Positions 9,569-17,416 of a stretch of DNA of 22,614 nt are shown in pieces. Where the stretch lies: the NCBI GenBank assembly GCA_035293045.1, contig DATDOY010000194.1:1-22614 (forward strand). Direction: 5' to 3'. The stretch is from DATDOY01 sp035293045. GTDB taxonomy: Bacteria; Actinomycetota; Acidimicrobiia; IMCC26256; JACPCJ01. Each line of letters begins with the position of its first letter. The first letter of the stretch is position 1. The notes under the pieces were generated by a model that saw only the letters and a program-made list of their open reading frames with translations, was not told where the DNA came from and made no database searches. The translations under genes were made by a program, and so were the position numbers.

Positions 9569-9573
9569 CCTCC
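9569..9573 (-). promoter_or_regulatory. Ribosome binding site GGAGG deciding the start of the surface protein
   Basis: On the minus strand GGAGG is followed by an eight-base spacer and ATG at 9560. The in-frame GTG at 9569 overlaps the motif, so the ATG is the likely start. This is one of the few strong Shine-Dalgarno sequences in the window. Confidence 0.7.
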
Positions 9574-9679
9574 GCTCGGCTTTCCTTCGTCCGCCTAACT
9601 CTTTACGAAGCGGGGTTGAAAGCGTCGCGAAATGCCACAATCCGCGCGAGCGTTCTGCGGAGCGTGACCGGATGCTGGC

Positions 9680-9713
9680 AAAAACGCCGGTTCTTGCCCG
9701 CCGCCCACCGGCG
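9680..9713 (-). terminator. Rho-independent terminator of the acyl-CoA ligase gene
   Basis: Reading the minus strand, CGCCGGT (9713-9707) pairs with ACCGGCG (9691-9685), followed directly by TTTTT (9684-9680). It lies 17 bases past the TAA at 9731. The loop can form an alternative CCGCCG/CGGCGG hairpin at 9698-9714. It separates the ligase transcription unit from the surface-protein gene. Confidence 0.6.
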
Positions 9714-9730
9714 GACGAGCGGAACGCCGG

Positions 9731-11317
9731 TTACGTCTGGTCCCCGGCCAGGGTCTCCACCGCGACCCGGCGAGCCCACCGGTAGTCGGGCTTGCCCATC
9801 GGAGCCCGCTGGATCTCGTCGACCAGCACCACCTGTCGCGGCACCTTGTAGGCGGCGAGGGACGTCCGCACTTGCGCATCGAGGGCCTCGAGACTCGGCG
9901 CGCATCCTGGTCGCGGTTGCACGACGGCGACGACTTGTTCGCCCCATCGCTCGTCGGGCACACCGACGACCACGGCGTCGAACACGTCGCCGTGTCCCTT
10001 GAGCGCCGCCTCGACCTCCTCGGGATACACCTTCTCGCCGCCGGTGTTGATCGAGACCGAGCCGCGCCCGAGGAGCGTGACGGTGCCGTCGTGCTCGCGT
10101 ACGCCGTAGTCGCCGGGGACCGACCACCGCTCGCCCCCGATCACCGGGAACGTGGCGGCGCTTTTCTCCGGATCCTTGTAGTAGCCGAGGGGCACCCGCC
10201 CTTTGCGGGCGAGCCGTCCGATGACGCCGACGTCGGAAATCATCGTCAGGTCGTCGTCGAGCAGCGCGGTCTGGTCGTTGAGGGTGAAGCGGGGCCCGAC
10301 CCGACCTGATCCGGCCGTCGTCACCACCACCCCCTGGCCGCCGGTCTCCGACGCGCCGTAGGTGTCGACGACGAGCAGACCGGGGAGGCGCTCGGCGAGG
10401 CCCTCTTTGATGGAGGCAGACAGGATGGCGCCGCCTGAGAGGATCACGCGCAGGTTCGAGAGATCGCAGTCGTCTCCGGTTTCGTCGAGCGCATCGATCA
10501 TGGGCCGGGCGAAGGCGTCGCCCACGATGGTCAGGAACGTCGCCCGCTCCCGCGCCGCAAGCCGCCAAAGGTTGCCCGCGTCGAACCGGCGATCCGGATT
10601 CACGATCACCGTGCCGCCGGTATAGATGGCGGTGAAGGCCATCCAGTGCGCGGTGCCATGCATGAACGGCGACGCGGGCAGCGAGCGCGCCCGCCCCTTG
10701 GGCGCGGTGATGGCGAGTTCCTCGGGCATCGCGATGGGCTCTCCGCCCGGGTGCCCCCCGCCGAAGGCGGCGAGAAAGATGTCCTCGTGTCGCCACATCA
10801 CGCCCTTGGGCTTTCCGGTCGTGCCGCCGGTGTAGAGGATGTAGAGATCGTCACCTGACCGCGCGGGGAAATCGCGGGTGGGCGACGACGCGGCGAGCGC
10901 CGGCTCGTAGTCGGCGAGCGACAGCGTTGTTGTGAGCAACGGCAGTTCCAGCCGAACGACCCCGACGCGTTCGGTGAACTCCGCGTCGTGCACGACCGCC
11001 TTCACGTCCGCGTCGGCGAAGAGATAGCGGATCTCGTCGTCCACGTACCGGTAGTTCGCGTTGATCGGCACCGCCCGCACTTTGAAGGCCGCGATCATCG
11101 TCTCGAGGTACTCGACGCAGTTGTGGAGATACACCGCGACGTGATCGCCCTCGCCTATCCCCTGAGACTCGAACCAATGGGCGAGGCGGGTGGTGCGCTC
11201 GTCGAGTTGCGCGTAGGTGAGGCGGCGATCGCCATCGACGAGCGCCTCCCTGTCCGGCACCGCGTCCGCGACGATCTCGAAGAGATCGGCCAGAGAGAAC
11301 GTCGGGGACCCACCCAT
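9731..11317 (-). CDS. Acyl-CoA synthetase (FadD-type AMP-dependent ligase)
   Basis: This 528-residue adenylate-forming enzyme activates a carboxylic acid to its acyl-CoA through an acyl-AMP. The P-loop YTGGTTGKPKGVMWRHEDIF lies near residues 162-181, YGASETGGQ is the A5-type motif, and GDYGVREHDGTVTLLGRGS with NTGGEKVYPEEVE marks the hinge. The C-terminal MGKPDYRWAR carries the expected catalytic lysine. The GVMWRHEDIF stretch is reminiscent of actinobacterial FadD proteins acting on long-chain or steroid-derived acids, but the substrate cannot be read from sequence. ATG 11317 (MGGSPTFSLADLFE) is chosen because the frame upstream becomes Arg-rich and overlaps the next gene. TACGGT lies nine bases upstream as a possible own promoter; otherwise it is the third gene after the peptidase and C69 genes, with a 53-bp gap. 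Confidence 0.95.
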   Translation of the reverse strand: MGGSPTFSLADLFEIVADAVPDREALVDGDRRLTYAQLDERTTRLAHWFESQGIGEGDHVAVYLHNCVEYLETMIAAFKVRAVPINANYRYVDDEIRYLFADADVKAVVHDAEFTERVGVVRLELPLLTTTLSLADYEPALAASSPTRDFPARSGDDLYILYTGGTTGKPKGVMWRHEDIFLAAFGGGHPGGEPIAMPEELAITAPKGRARSLPASPFMHGTAHWMAFTAIYTGGTVIVNPDRRFDAGNLWRLAARERATFLTIVGDAFARPMIDALDETGDDCDLSNLRVILSGGAILSASIKEGLAERLPGLLVVDTYGASETGGQGVVVTTAGSGRVGPRFTLNDQTALLDDDLTMISDVGVIGRLARKGRVPLGYYKDPEKSAATFPVIGGERWSVPGDYGVREHDGTVTLLGRGSVSINTGGEKVYPEEVEAALKGHGDVFDAVVVGVPDERWGEQVVAVVQPRPGCAPSLEALDAQVRTSLAAYKVPRQVVLVDEIQRAPMGKPDYRWARRVAVETLAGDQT

Positions 11318-11336
11318 GCGGGGCCGACCGTAACGA

Positions 11337-11368
11337 GCGGGTCCGAGTGGCGACGAACCCTGACCCGC
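11337..11368 (-). terminator. Weak hairpin between the C69 hydrolase and acyl-CoA ligase genes
   Basis: GCGGGTC (11337-11343) and GACCCGC (11362-11368) form a 7-bp stem with an 18-nt loop immediately after the C69 stop codon. No U-tract follows. It may attenuate read-through or be incidental. Confidence 0.25.
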
Positions 11369-11370
11369 CG

Positions 11371-12459
11371 TCAGGCCTTGCCCATGAGGTTGACGAGGAC
11401 CGCGTCGACCTGCGCCCACGCCGCGTCGCCGTCGGTCTCGTCCCAGATCCGCCTCTCGACGTCGTCGAGGGCCGCTCGGATGTCGGCGAGGCGCGCAGGG
11501 TCGTCTTCGACGTGCTCCCGGAGCCGATCGAGACGCGCCCAGGTGGCGGGATCGGCCAACGCGGCCGGCGGACCCTCGGCGACGGGCATGTAGACGCTCA
11601 CACACGGGCTGCCGACTGCTGCCCACGCCCGGACCGGCTCCGCCGGATCACGGGGAAGGTGGCAGATCATGGAGGCGGCGGTCGCTTGGTACCCCCGCAC
11701 GTGCATGCACACGGAGACGCCGGCGCCGGTGGCCGGGTCGGCGTCGCGAGGAGGGAAGTCAGGCCCGCCGTGATCGCGCATGGTCGCGGCGACCTCACGG
11801 GGGTCGAGCGACCCCGGTGCCGTCGCGGCGCACGCGGCGGTCACGGCGAGGCGCACGTCGGCGTGACCGGTCGGAGCGCGCGGATGACGGAAGGCGTCGA
11901 ACTCGGGAAGCGAGATGCGGTTGGAGAGAGCGGCGCTGCCGATGCCGTCGTGGGCCTCGACTTCCTTCGCGGCCCAGTCTCGCCCGCTCGTCTCGAGGAT
12001 CCACGCGGTGGTGCGGTCGGCGACGAGGAACGACGAGTAGTACGCGTCCCCGGTGGCGAGCTCCGCAACCCCACCCTGACCGTGCTGTTCGAGCAACGCC
12101 GTCATCTCTTCGACTGCACCGGCCGCGGACTCGCCGCGCTCGAGCCCCAGCCGAACGAGGTCCATCCCGATCAGCGCCGGCGCGGCTCTCTTGGGGTTCT
12201 CACGCGTCCACACCTTCTCGTTGCCGATGGCGACCCCGTGTTCGTTGACCCCGTGTTCAAGGCCCCACAGCCATTCCGGTCGCGACCCGATGAGCGCGTG
12301 GGCGCCCGAGTCGGGGATCTCGAGGTACTGGGTGTGGAGGCGGCCACCCCCGGAGCGCCGGCGAAACGCCTCGACGACCTGCACCTCGCCGATGGGACGA
12401 TCGGAGTTCTTGGCGAACAGCGTTCGGTCGGGGCCGATCGCGACGAGCGAGTCGCACAT
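11371..12459 (-). CDS. C69-family / secernin-like Ntn hydrolase (probable dipeptidase)
   Basis: The 362-residue product begins MCDSLVAIGPDRTLFAKNSDRP. This is typical of C69 dipeptidases and secernins, in which Cys2 becomes the N-terminal nucleophile after Met removal. Other family-like stretches are WLWGLEHGVNEHGVAIGNE and AWILETSGRDWAAKEV. No signal peptide is evident, so a cytoplasmic hydrolase acting on dipeptides or another small amide is likely; the natural substrate is unknown. The ATG at 12459 is fixed by the need for Cys at position 2. It starts eight bases after the stop of the zinc peptidase gene (TAGGCGCCACC then ATG), has no Shine-Dalgarno, and is probably translated through coupling in the same operon. 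Confidence 0.88.
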   Translation of the reverse strand: MCDSLVAIGPDRTLFAKNSDRPIGEVQVVEAFRRRSGGGRLHTQYLEIPDSGAHALIGSRPEWLWGLEHGVNEHGVAIGNEKVWTRENPKRAAPALIGMDLVRLGLERGESAAGAVEEMTALLEQHGQGGVAELATGDAYYSSFLVADRTTAWILETSGRDWAAKEVEAHDGIGSAALSNRISLPEFDAFRHPRAPTGHADVRLAVTAACAATAPGSLDPREVAATMRDHGGPDFPPRDADPATGAGVSVCMHVRGYQATAASMICHLPRDPAEPVRAWAAVGSPCVSVYMPVAEGPPAALADPATWARLDRLREHVEDDPARLADIRAALDDVERRIWDETDGDAAWAQVDAVLVNLMGKA

Positions 12460-12467
12460 GGTGGCGC

Positions 12468-14075
12468 CTAAGCGACCGACATCGCGATGTCGGCCTCGAA
12501 CGCCGCGACGGAGAAGGGTCGGCCCGTCGCGCGCTCGATGAGATGGTCCCATCGCAACGACGCTCCCGGCCCGAACACCCGCTCGTTCCACCACTGGCCG
12601 ACCGCGGGATCGGCCAGGCGCGCTCCTGTCATCTCGAGGAGGGCGGCATCCATGTGCGAGGCGAACAGCTCTCCGTACATGTAGTTCTGGTAGTAGACGG
12701 GAGCGACGGCGATGTGGATCTTCGCCGCCCAGTCGGGAGCGTTCCGCCCGCCGGGGACACGCACACGCTGGAACCGCTCGACGAGCTCCCACCATCGGCG
12801 GTCGTGGTCGTCGTCGGGGTCGCGGTACAGCCCCCGCTCGAAATGCATCATGACGAGGACCCAGCGCGCGAACACGAGCAGCGCGGCGCGCCGCTTCTCG
12901 GTCACCGGGCCTCGGAGCGCGTCGAGGTCCTTGCCGCGCACTCCGGCCACCGCCTCGAGCCAGTCGGCGTCGTGGACGAGGCGGCCGAACCACATCGCCG
13001 CGCCCTCGGTGGTGAGCGAGTGCGCGGGAGTTCGGAAGATCCACGGCATGGCCGGGTCGATGCCCTGGTCGTAGACGCCGTGTCCGATCTCGTGGAGCGT
13101 GGTCTCGGCCCATCGCTCCACGGGCGCGATGTTGCAGAGCACGCGGATGTCGCCTTCGCGGTCGATGTCGGTGGCGAAGGCGTGTTGGGTCTTTCCCTCG
13201 CGGGGGAACAGATCGCTGCGACCGATGATCTGTCTCGCGTCGATGCCGATGCCGTCGTAGGTCTGGATGGTGAGGTCGACGATGTCGGCCTCCGCGAAGA
13301 CGCCGTCGAGCGAGGCCTCGGGGAGCTTCGGCGCGTGCTGGAAAAAGGGATCGGAGTAGTGCCACGGGCCGAGGTCGGCGACCGCGCAGCCGAATCGTTC
13401 GGCGAGGCGGGCGTCGACCTCCGCCTTCCACCGCGCGAACGGTTCGGCGGTGGCGCGGTCGACCGCATCGAGGGTGGCAAAGAGGCGCTCCTCGTCGAGG
13501 TCGGTCGTCTCGAGGGCGAGCGCATAGTGATCGCGGTATCCGAGGCTGCGCGCGGCCTCGTTCCGCAGGCGCGCCAACTCCCTGACCCGCTCGGCCACCT
13601 CCGCCCCGACCTCCTTGCCGGCTTCCCAGTGGCGACGGCGCGCCTCCGAGTCGTCGCTGTGTTCGAGGACTTCGAGGATCTCGTTGTCGCTGACCTCGCG
13701 TCCGCCGACGTGACCGCGGTGACGGTTGAAGGTGGCCTCGACCGAGGTCTCGACGTCCACCATGGCGTCGCGCAGTTCCTTGTTCACCTGGTTGGGCACG
13801 AACTCGTCGTGGAGGAGTTGAAGCCGGCGCTCGAGTTCGGCGTCGGCCCCGGCGACGCGGACCTCGTCGAGGGCGGCGCGCAGCCCGGCGAAGACCTCCG
13901 GGTCGCCGAGGAAGTCGCCCATCTTGCGGCCCGCCGCCGCTTGGCGTTCCGTGTTCTCGTCGGTGGCCTCGGTGGAGGCGTCCCACCAGGCCTGGTGCAG
14001 GTCCTTGGCGAGGGGGGCAAAGGCCGCCTCGATCTCGTCGGCGGACGCGCGTGCGGAATTCGGTGCGGGGGTCAT
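12468..14075 (-). CDS. HEIGH-motif zinc metallopeptidase (M2/M3-like gluzincin)
   Basis: The 535-residue, mostly helical protein has HEIGH at residues 328-332 in ETTLHEIGHGVYD. A downstream Glu, most likely E357 in TTEGAAMWFG, would be the third zinc ligand. The architecture (long helical N-terminal half, HExxH at about 60% of the length, YYQNYMYGELFASH near the end) fits the peptidyl-dipeptidase/oligopeptidase gluzincins of families M2 and M3. I cannot separate the two by eye. It probably trims oligopeptides in the cytoplasm, since no signal peptide is visible, and pairs functionally with the adjacent C69 hydrolase. ATG 14075 follows TAACTT plus seven bases and lacks a Shine-Dalgarno, suggesting a leaderless message. 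Its promoter lies against the 3' end of tnpB. Confidence 0.87.
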   Translation of the reverse strand: MTPAPNSARASADEIEAAFAPLAKDLHQAWWDASTEATDENTERQAAAGRKMGDFLGDPEVFAGLRAALDEVRVAGADAELERRLQLLHDEFVPNQVNKELRDAMVDVETSVEATFNRHRGHVGGREVSDNEILEVLEHSDDSEARRRHWEAGKEVGAEVAERVRELARLRNEAARSLGYRDHYALALETTDLDEERLFATLDAVDRATAEPFARWKAEVDARLAERFGCAVADLGPWHYSDPFFQHAPKLPEASLDGVFAEADIVDLTIQTYDGIGIDARQIIGRSDLFPREGKTQHAFATDIDREGDIRVLCNIAPVERWAETTLHEIGHGVYDQGIDPAMPWIFRTPAHSLTTEGAAMWFGRLVHDADWLEAVAGVRGKDLDALRGPVTEKRRAALLVFARWVLVMMHFERGLYRDPDDDHDRRWWELVERFQRVRVPGGRNAPDWAAKIHIAVAPVYYQNYMYGELFASHMDAALLEMTGARLADPAVGQWWNERVFGPGASLRWDHLIERATGRPFSVAAFEADIAMSVA

Positions 14076-14082
14076 GGCGCGT

Positions 14083-14088
14083 AAGTTA
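14083..14088 (-). promoter_or_regulatory. Candidate -10 hexamer TAACTT for the zinc peptidase gene
   Basis: TAACTT lies seven bases before ATG 14075 and 28 bases past the tnpB stop codon. Any -35 region would therefore sit in or right next to tnpB 3' sequence. Confidence 0.35.
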
Positions 14089-14116
14089 GGACCCGCCGAC
14101 CGACCACTCGCGGAAT

Positions 14117-15301
14117 TTACGCGGCAGCGTCGGCTTCTCGCTCGAGGCGAAGGGCCAGCCCGGCCCTCAGGATATTCCGGGCCGCGTTCACGTCGGCGTG
14201 GTCGGTGTGGTCACACCTTCGACACCGAAACGCGGTTCCGTCGCGGTTGGCCCCGCAGACGTGCCCGCACTCCGCGCACGTCTGGGAGGTGTGGCGGGGG
14301 TTCACCGCGATGACGTGCCTGCCAGCCTCTTCCGCTTTGTAGGCGACCATCGACAGCAACTGTCCCCAGCCCGCGGCCAGGATCTCTCGGTTGAGCCCCG
14401 CCTTGGCGGCGGCCCCGTTGGGCCCATAGGTCCCCTCAGCACTCGCACGGCGTGGGGGACGGCGCACCAGATTTGTGATCTCAAGGTCTTCGTGGACGAT
14501 GAGGTCGTAGGCGTTCACCAGGAGCCGCGAGACCTGGTGGGCAAAATCGCGGCGCTGGCGAGCGATCGTGCGATGCAGCCTTCCCACGTGGGATGCGGCC
14601 TTGCGGCGCCGCTGCGACCCCCGGCGCCGCCCGGCTACCAGGCACTGTCGTGCGGCGAGCTTGGCAAGAGAAGCCCGCAGGTGCCGGGGGTTGCCGACCA
14701 GCTCACCGTGGGAGGTGGCGACGAGCTCGGTCACGCCCAGGTCGATGCCCACGGCCCGGCCGATGGGCGAGAGGGTCTCGGGCCTGACCCCGGCGCAGAA
14801 CACGGTGACGCGCCAGCGCCTCCCCTCTCTGCGCACGGTGAGGGTCTTCGGCGTGCCCCGTAGGCCCCGCTTGGCCCCCCGGTAGCGCAGCGTTCCCACC
14901 CCCTTGAGATGCAGGTGGCCCACGCCGCCCCGGCGTTCGTCGAGGCGCCAGCACGAGGTGTCGGGGTACTCGACCGAGTTCCAGCGGGCGGCGCCCTTGA
15001 AGCGCGGGAACCCGGGCGCCTCGCCCCGCTGGCACCGCCGGTGGAAGGCGTTGAAGGCGCGGTCGAGTCGCGTGAGAGTGCCCCGGGCCGGGCAGACGCC
15101 GAACTCGAGGATGGGGTGGCGCCAGCCGGTAAGCGACTTGAACTGCTCAAAGCGGGTCACCGATCGGTGCTCCCAACGCCAGGCACCCCGGCGCTCCTCC
15201 AGGGCGGCGTTGTAGAGTTCGCGCTGCGCGGTGAGGAGACGGGCAAGGGCCGTCTCCTGGCGACGGGTGGGCTGGAGCAGCGCCTGGTAGGTCCGGAACA
15301 C
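14117..15301 (-). CDS. tnpB: IS200/IS605-type TnpB (RNA-guided nuclease, OrfB), intact
   Basis: The 394-residue product has the TnpB layout: an N-terminal FRTYQALLQPTRRQETAL helix region, RAFNAFHRRC, then the split RuvC nuclease. Catalytic residues are D187 (VGIDLGV), E271 (IVHEDLEITNL) and D370 (DHADVNAARN). A zinc ribbon has Cys 342, 345, 360 and 363 (CAEC, CRRC). All are present, so it looks active. TnpB proteins are RNA-guided DNA nucleases that favour retention of their transposon. No tnpA transposase lies within the window, so this is a solitary copy. The start is GTG 15301. The guide RNA (omega RNA) normally overlaps the tnpB 3' end, here around 14085-14200, but its boundary cannot be seen. 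The element ends are also unresolved. Confidence 0.95.
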   Translation of the reverse strand: MFRTYQALLQPTRRQETALARLLTAQRELYNAALEERRGAWRWEHRSVTRFEQFKSLTGWRHPILEFGVCPARGTLTRLDRAFNAFHRRCQRGEAPGFPRFKGAARWNSVEYPDTSCWRLDERRGGVGHLHLKGVGTLRYRGAKRGLRGTPKTLTVRREGRRWRVTVFCAGVRPETLSPIGRAVGIDLGVTELVATSHGELVGNPRHLRASLAKLAARQCLVAGRRRGSQRRRKAASHVGRLHRTIARQRRDFAHQVSRLLVNAYDLIVHEDLEITNLVRRPPRRASAEGTYGPNGAAAKAGLNREILAAGWGQLLSMVAYKAEEAGRHVIAVNPRHTSQTCAECGHVCGANRDGTAFRCRRCDHTDHADVNAARNILRAGLALRLEREADAAA

Positions 15302-15335
15302 GATCCCGATCGTACGGGTGGCGTGTGACAGTCAC
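15300..15335. repeat. Two short palindromes at the 5' side of tnpB
   Basis: ACGATCCCGATCGT (15300-15313, 6-bp arms) straddles the tnpB GTG start, and GTGACAGTCAC (15325-15335, 5-bp arms) lies 11 bases further out. They may be an operator or part of the left-end secondary structure of the IS. Neither is proven. The remaining stretch to 15404 shows no other recognisable feature. Confidence 0.4.
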
Positions 15336-15404
15336 GGAGGGGGGTCGGGTGCGGGCTCGCAACCGGGATGGAGCGATCTGTCTTGTGGCGGGCCCTTACA
15401 GGCC

Positions 15405-16379
15405 ATGACCGACATGCATTTCGGCGCGTTCGTGCCGCAGGGCTGGAAGATGGATCTCGTCGCCGTCGGCGATGACCCCCAGGCGAAGTGGGCCCGGGTC
15501 AAGGAGGTGGCGCAGATCGCCGACGCGGCGGGGTACGACTCCATCTGGGTCTACGACCACTTCCACAACGTGCCCCGCCCCGCCCACGAGGCGGTGTTCG
15601 AGTGCTGGACGACGATGGCTGCCCTCGCCGAGGTCACCTCCAACGTCCGCCTCGGGCAGATGGTCGGCTGCGCGGCCTACCGCAATCCGGGTCTGCTCGC
15701 CAAGATCACGTCCAACATCGACGTCATCTCGGGCGGCCGGCTCGACTGGGGGATCGGCGCGGGCTGGTACGACAACGAGTTCCGGGGCTACGGCTACGAG
15801 TTCCTCGCCGCCAAGGACCGCCTCGGCGTACTGCGCGAGACGGTGGAGATCGTGAAGTCGATGTGGACCCAGCCGGAGACGACGTACGCCGGGAAGTACT
15901 TCACGCTCGAGCGGGCCAACTGCGACCCCAAGCCGGTGCAAACCCCGCACCCTCCGGTTTGGATCGGCGGCGGGGGCGAGAAGGTGACCCTCCGGATCGT
16001 GGCCGAGCACGCCGACCGCTCCAACTGGGGCGGGAACCCCGAGGAGTGGGCGCACAAGGCCAAGGTGCTCGAGGGACACTGCGCGGCGGTCGGCCGCGAC
16101 TACGACGAGATCACAAAGACGTGGCACCCCGACTGCGTCGTTCGCGAGACCGAGGACGAGGTCAAGGCGCTCTACGACGCCGGCGTCCGCTCCCTGTGGA
16201 ATGAGCCCTACGAATCGTGGCAGGCGGGCAACCTCATCGGCACCCCCGACCAGGTGGCGGACCGCATCCGCGCCTACATGGAGCTGGGATGCGGCGGGCT
16301 CGTCCTGTGGTTCCCCGAATTCCCGGGCACGGAGTCACTCGAGTTGTTCGCCAGCCGCGTCATCCCGCAGTTCCGCTGA
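15405..16379 (+). CDS. LLM-class flavin/F420-dependent oxidoreductase
   Basis: The 324-residue TIM-barrel luciferase-like monooxygenase-family protein has DSIWVYDHFHNVP, VRLGQMVGCAAYRNPGLLAKITSNIDVISGGRLDWGIG-type strands and GAGWYDNEF. PPVWIGGGGEKVTLRIVAEHAD and IGTPDQVADRIRAY close the barrel. This set is typical of actinobacterial F420-dependent oxidoreductases in which F420H2 replaces FMNH2. The cofactor is inferred from family resemblance and the substrate is unknown. I chose ATG 15405 (MTDMHFGAFVPQGW); the longer open frame to 15318 lacks family-like sequence, and ATG 15414 is a close alternative. No Shine-Dalgarno is evident. It is divergent from tnpB and ends 15 bases before palindrome copy B. 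Confidence 0.92.
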   Translation: MTDMHFGAFVPQGWKMDLVAVGDDPQAKWARVKEVAQIADAAGYDSIWVYDHFHNVPRPAHEAVFECWTTMAALAEVTSNVRLGQMVGCAAYRNPGLLAKITSNIDVISGGRLDWGIGAGWYDNEFRGYGYEFLAAKDRLGVLRETVEIVKSMWTQPETTYAGKYFTLERANCDPKPVQTPHPPVWIGGGGEKVTLRIVAEHADRSNWGGNPEEWAHKAKVLEGHCAAVGRDYDEITKTWHPDCVVRETEDEVKALYDAGVRSLWNEPYESWQAGNLIGTPDQVADRIRAYMELGCGGLVLWFPEFPGTESLELFASRVIPQFR

Positions 16380-16394
16380 CCCACGGGTGCACAC

Positions 16395-16441
16395 GTCTGT
16401 GGCGCGTTAGCGGGGATATAGCCCGATAACGCGCCACAGAC
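16395..16441. repeat. Palindrome family copy B (imperfect)
   Basis: A 47-bp copy with left arm identical to copy A, centre ATATA, and a right arm differing at two positions. It folds as a 15-bp stem, a G-A mismatch, four more pairs and a 7-nt loop. It is identical base for base to copy C at 17401-17447 in the same orientation, 1,006 bp away. It lies 15 bases after the oxidoreductase stop and 54 bases before the DUF559 gene. The A-rich tract AGGAAAACAAAAAAC follows on the plus strand. Confidence 0.93.
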
Positions 16442-16495
16442 AGGAAAACAAAAAACAGCGTCGCGTTTTCGCTCCGGATCGCGCTTAGAGGGGGC

Positions 16496-17416
16496 ATGTC
16501 TCCGGATGTCCTCCTCGCCGCCGTGGCCCGCGATCAGCACGGGCTCGTCACTCGTGCCCAGGCCCGGGCCGTCGGGCTCACCGTCGATCAAATCGAGGAT
16601 CGCGTCGCCCGAGGCCGCTGGGACCGCCTGTATCGATCGGTGTTTCGAATCGCCGGCACGCCTTCGTCGCGCGAACAGCGCTGTCTCGCGGCGTGTCTCG
16701 CTGCCGGGGAGGGAGCTGTCGTCTCCCATCGCTCGGCGGCGGAACTCTGGGGCATGGACGGGGTCGAGCCCGGGTGGAGCGAGGTGACCGTGATGTCGGC
16801 CCACCATCCCCGCCACGCCGGATTCCTCGTGCACCGGACCAAGGACCTTCGTCCGACCCACACGACCGTTCGATACGGGCTCCCGATCACGAACCCCATG
16901 CGAACCCTCGTCGATCTCGGGGCTGTGTGCCCGCAGCCCGTCGTCGGGCGGGCGATGGACGACGCACTTGGCCGCAAGCTGGTGTCGATCAAGGGTCTCG
17001 TGCAGGTGTGGCGCGATGTCGCCCGCCCCGGACGCAACGGATCGGGCGTCCTCCGAACCCTGTTGGAGGAGCACCTGCCGTACCCGAATGCGACTCGCCT
17101 CGAGAAGGCCATGCTTCGGCTCCACCGCGACCACGGGCTGCCCGAACCGGAAGCCGAGGTGGAGATTCGAGATGCGCAGGGTCGTTTCATCGGGCGCGTG
17201 GACTACGCCCACCGCGCCGCTCGGATCGTGATCGAGGTCGACGGGTACGACAAACGAACGTCGAAGGAGGCCTTCGTGAGAGACCGCGTACGCGACCGTC
17301 GGCTCCGAGCGATGGGCTGGACCGTCCTGCGGTTCGTGTGGTTCGAGGTGATCTACACGCCCGCCGAGGTCGCCGCCGAGATCCGCCCGTTCCTCTCCGT
17401 GTCTGTGGCGCGTTAG
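16496..17416 (+). CDS. AbiEi-like winged-helix plus DUF559 (Vsr-like nuclease fold) protein
   Basis: The 306-residue protein begins with an AbiEi-antitoxin-type winged helix (about residues 3-50: LLAAVARDQHGLVTRAQARAVGL, VARGRWDRLYRSVFRIAG). A middle segment follows (VVSHRSAAELWGMDG, ITNPMRTLVDLG). The C-terminus is DUF559, a Vsr-like restriction-endonuclease fold, with GRVDYAHRAARIVIEVDGYD, in which D, E and D are candidate catalytic residues, and LRAMGWTVLRFVWFEV. Such single genes are common in actinobacteria, often annotated as AbiEi-domain proteins, usually without a partner toxin; none is seen here. Activity is unproven. ATG 16496 follows GAGGGGGC. The last codons, TCT GTG GCG CGT TAG, are the first bases of palindrome copy C, so the palindrome supplies the SVAR tail and stop. 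With copy B upstream, the gene is bracketed by identical repeats. Confidence 0.85.
   Translation: MSPDVLLAAVARDQHGLVTRAQARAVGLTVDQIEDRVARGRWDRLYRSVFRIAGTPSSREQRCLAACLAAGEGAVVSHRSAAELWGMDGVEPGWSEVTVMSAHHPRHAGFLVHRTKDLRPTHTTVRYGLPITNPMRTLVDLGAVCPQPVVGRAMDDALGRKLVSIKGLVQVWRDVARPGRNGSGVLRTLLEEHLPYPNATRLEKAMLRLHRDHGLPEPEAEVEIRDAQGRFIGRVDYAHRAARIVIEVDGYDKRTSKEAFVRDRVRDRRLRAMGWTVLRFVWFEVIYTPAEVAAEIRPFLSVSVAR

Noticed and set aside
9660..9735. Direct repeat AACGCCGGTT near 9684 and 9723 as an IS end or operator
   Set aside because: The first copy is better explained as part of the terminator stem with its T-tract; no element lies between them.
11318..11626. N-terminal extension of the acyl-CoA ligase to 11626
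   Set aside because: The extra 103 residues are Arg-rich, unlike the family, and overlap the end of the C69 gene; ATG 11317 fits the family start.
11371..13986. An 871-codon minus-strand frame running through the C69 hydrolase and upstream
   Set aside because: Only its last 362 codons are protein-like; upstream it is Arg/Pro-rich and lies out of frame inside the zinc peptidase gene.
12543..14084. A 513-codon plus-strand frame opposite the zinc peptidase
   Set aside because: It mirrors the codon structure of the real minus-strand gene and has no recognisable domain; long shadows are expected in G+C-rich DNA.
16496..17416. A toxin-antitoxin pair (AbiEi/AbiEii)
   Set aside because: Only the AbiEi-like winged helix is present, fused to DUF559; no AbiEii nucleotidyltransferase toxin is adjacent.
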